Source: Methanobacteriaceae archaeon UBA349 (GTDB lineage: Archaea; Methanobacteriota; Methanobacteria; Methanobacteriales; Methanobacteriaceae). From it: 5,076 bases of DNA. Positions 4,823-5,076 of this stretch are shown here, piece by piece. The notes beneath the pieces were generated by a model that was not told where the DNA came from, searched no databases, and saw only the letters and a program-made list of their open reading frames with translations. The position numbers and the translations under genes are program-made. Location: positions 1 through 5,076 of the forward strand of contig DAWK01000150.1 in the NCBI GenBank assembly GCA_002509745.1. Reading direction: 5' to 3'. Position 1 is the stretch's first letter. Every line of letters begins with the position of its first letter.

Positions 4823-5076
4823 ATGAGTGAATGGGTAGAAGTAAAAAAAGAAGAAGAAAAAAAAGAAAAAGTGAATATCTGGGATCCAGCAGCCTCTGGA
4901 CAATCTATCCAGGGAATATTCATTGACAAAGAAGAGGAAGTAGGCCAATATAAGAGCAATATGTACACCCTCCGCCAAGAAAATAATGAAGAAATCAAAA
5001 TATGGGGATCTACCGTCCTGGACAGTTTAATGGAGAAAGTTCCCTTTGGTAGTGAGGCCCGAATTACATTTAATGG
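4823..5076 (+). CDS. Uncharacterised charged protein, 3' end beyond the window
   Basis: The first 84 residues are present and the frame runs open to the window end. Residues 1-17 are very rich in Lys and Glu (VKKEEEKKEKV). Residues 18-84 look like a compact beta-rich domain: IQGIFIDKEEEVGQYKSN (29-46), MYTL (47-50), an IKIWGSTVLDSLMEKVPFG segment (58-76), and EARITFN at the edge. A strand, a Gly-Tyr turn, WGSTVLD and then a 'VPFGxxxxIxF' ending recall small OB-like proteins found in phages and archaea, possibly nucleic-acid binding. That comparison is from memory and is only an inference. There is no signal peptide or membrane segment. GTGAT before the ATG supports the start. The opposite strand is also open across 4792-4998, but that is a by-product of this gene's codon use. 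Confidence 0.8.
   Translation, partial: MSEWVEVKKEEEKKEKVNIWDPAASGQSIQGIFIDKEEEVGQYKSNMYTLRQENNEEIKIWGSTVLDSLMEKVPFGSEARITFN

Noticed and set aside
4792..4998. A 68-codon minus-strand frame opposite the last gene
   Set aside because: It is Ser/Phe-rich because it reads the complement of the Lys/Glu codons of the plus-strand gene. The plus strand has a good start site and protein-like sequence.

Overview
The window is a very AT-rich piece of DNA (roughly 30% GC by eye). It most resembles the chromosome of a methanogenic archaeon of the Methanobacterium type, possibly an accessory stretch. The basis is the low GC, the ribosome binding sites that match an archaeal 16S tail (AGGTGG, GGAGG, GTGAT), the TATA-like boxes upstream of several genes and the T-rich tracts after two of them. 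The genus is an inference; no rRNA or methanogenesis gene is present to prove it.

Layout. (1) 94-732 (+): a 212-residue protein of unknown function whose first ~35 residues look like a ribbon-helix-helix DNA-binding fold. (2) 733-1293: a long gap. It holds a probable broken membrane-protein gene on the minus strand (862 to about 1180), four copies of a 10-bp motif AGTWGTCAAA, a TATA-like box and a 10-bp-arm inverted repeat. (3) 1294-2322 (+): a Fic-domain protein with a C-terminal winged helix. Its active-site His is replaced by Gln and the first motif Arg by Ser. (4) 2323-2514: three more exact copies and one weaker copy of the same 10-bp motif, directly after the fic stop codon. (5) 2515-2994 (-): a complete DUF488 protein. 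(6) 3109-3876 (+): a six-helix voltage-gated potassium channel, divergent from DUF488. (7) 4028-4687 (+): two small three-helix membrane proteins, end to end, which look like tandem paralogues. (8) 4823 to the window end (+): the start of a small acidic/lysine-rich protein that may have an OB-like fold.

How the parts relate. The DUF488, channel and small-membrane genes look like ordinary chromosomal genes. The most unusual part is 862-2404: a Fic protein with a substituted active site and an intact inhibitory motif, fused to a DNA-binding domain, and bracketed on both sides by paired 10-bp motifs. Upstream, the motifs sit on both sides of a TATA-like box and could be operators for the Fic protein's own winged helix. 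The downstream set lies between two convergent genes, where no promoter is expected. That suggests DNA looping, a cassette boundary, or some role other than simple repression. These are inferences from sequence alone.
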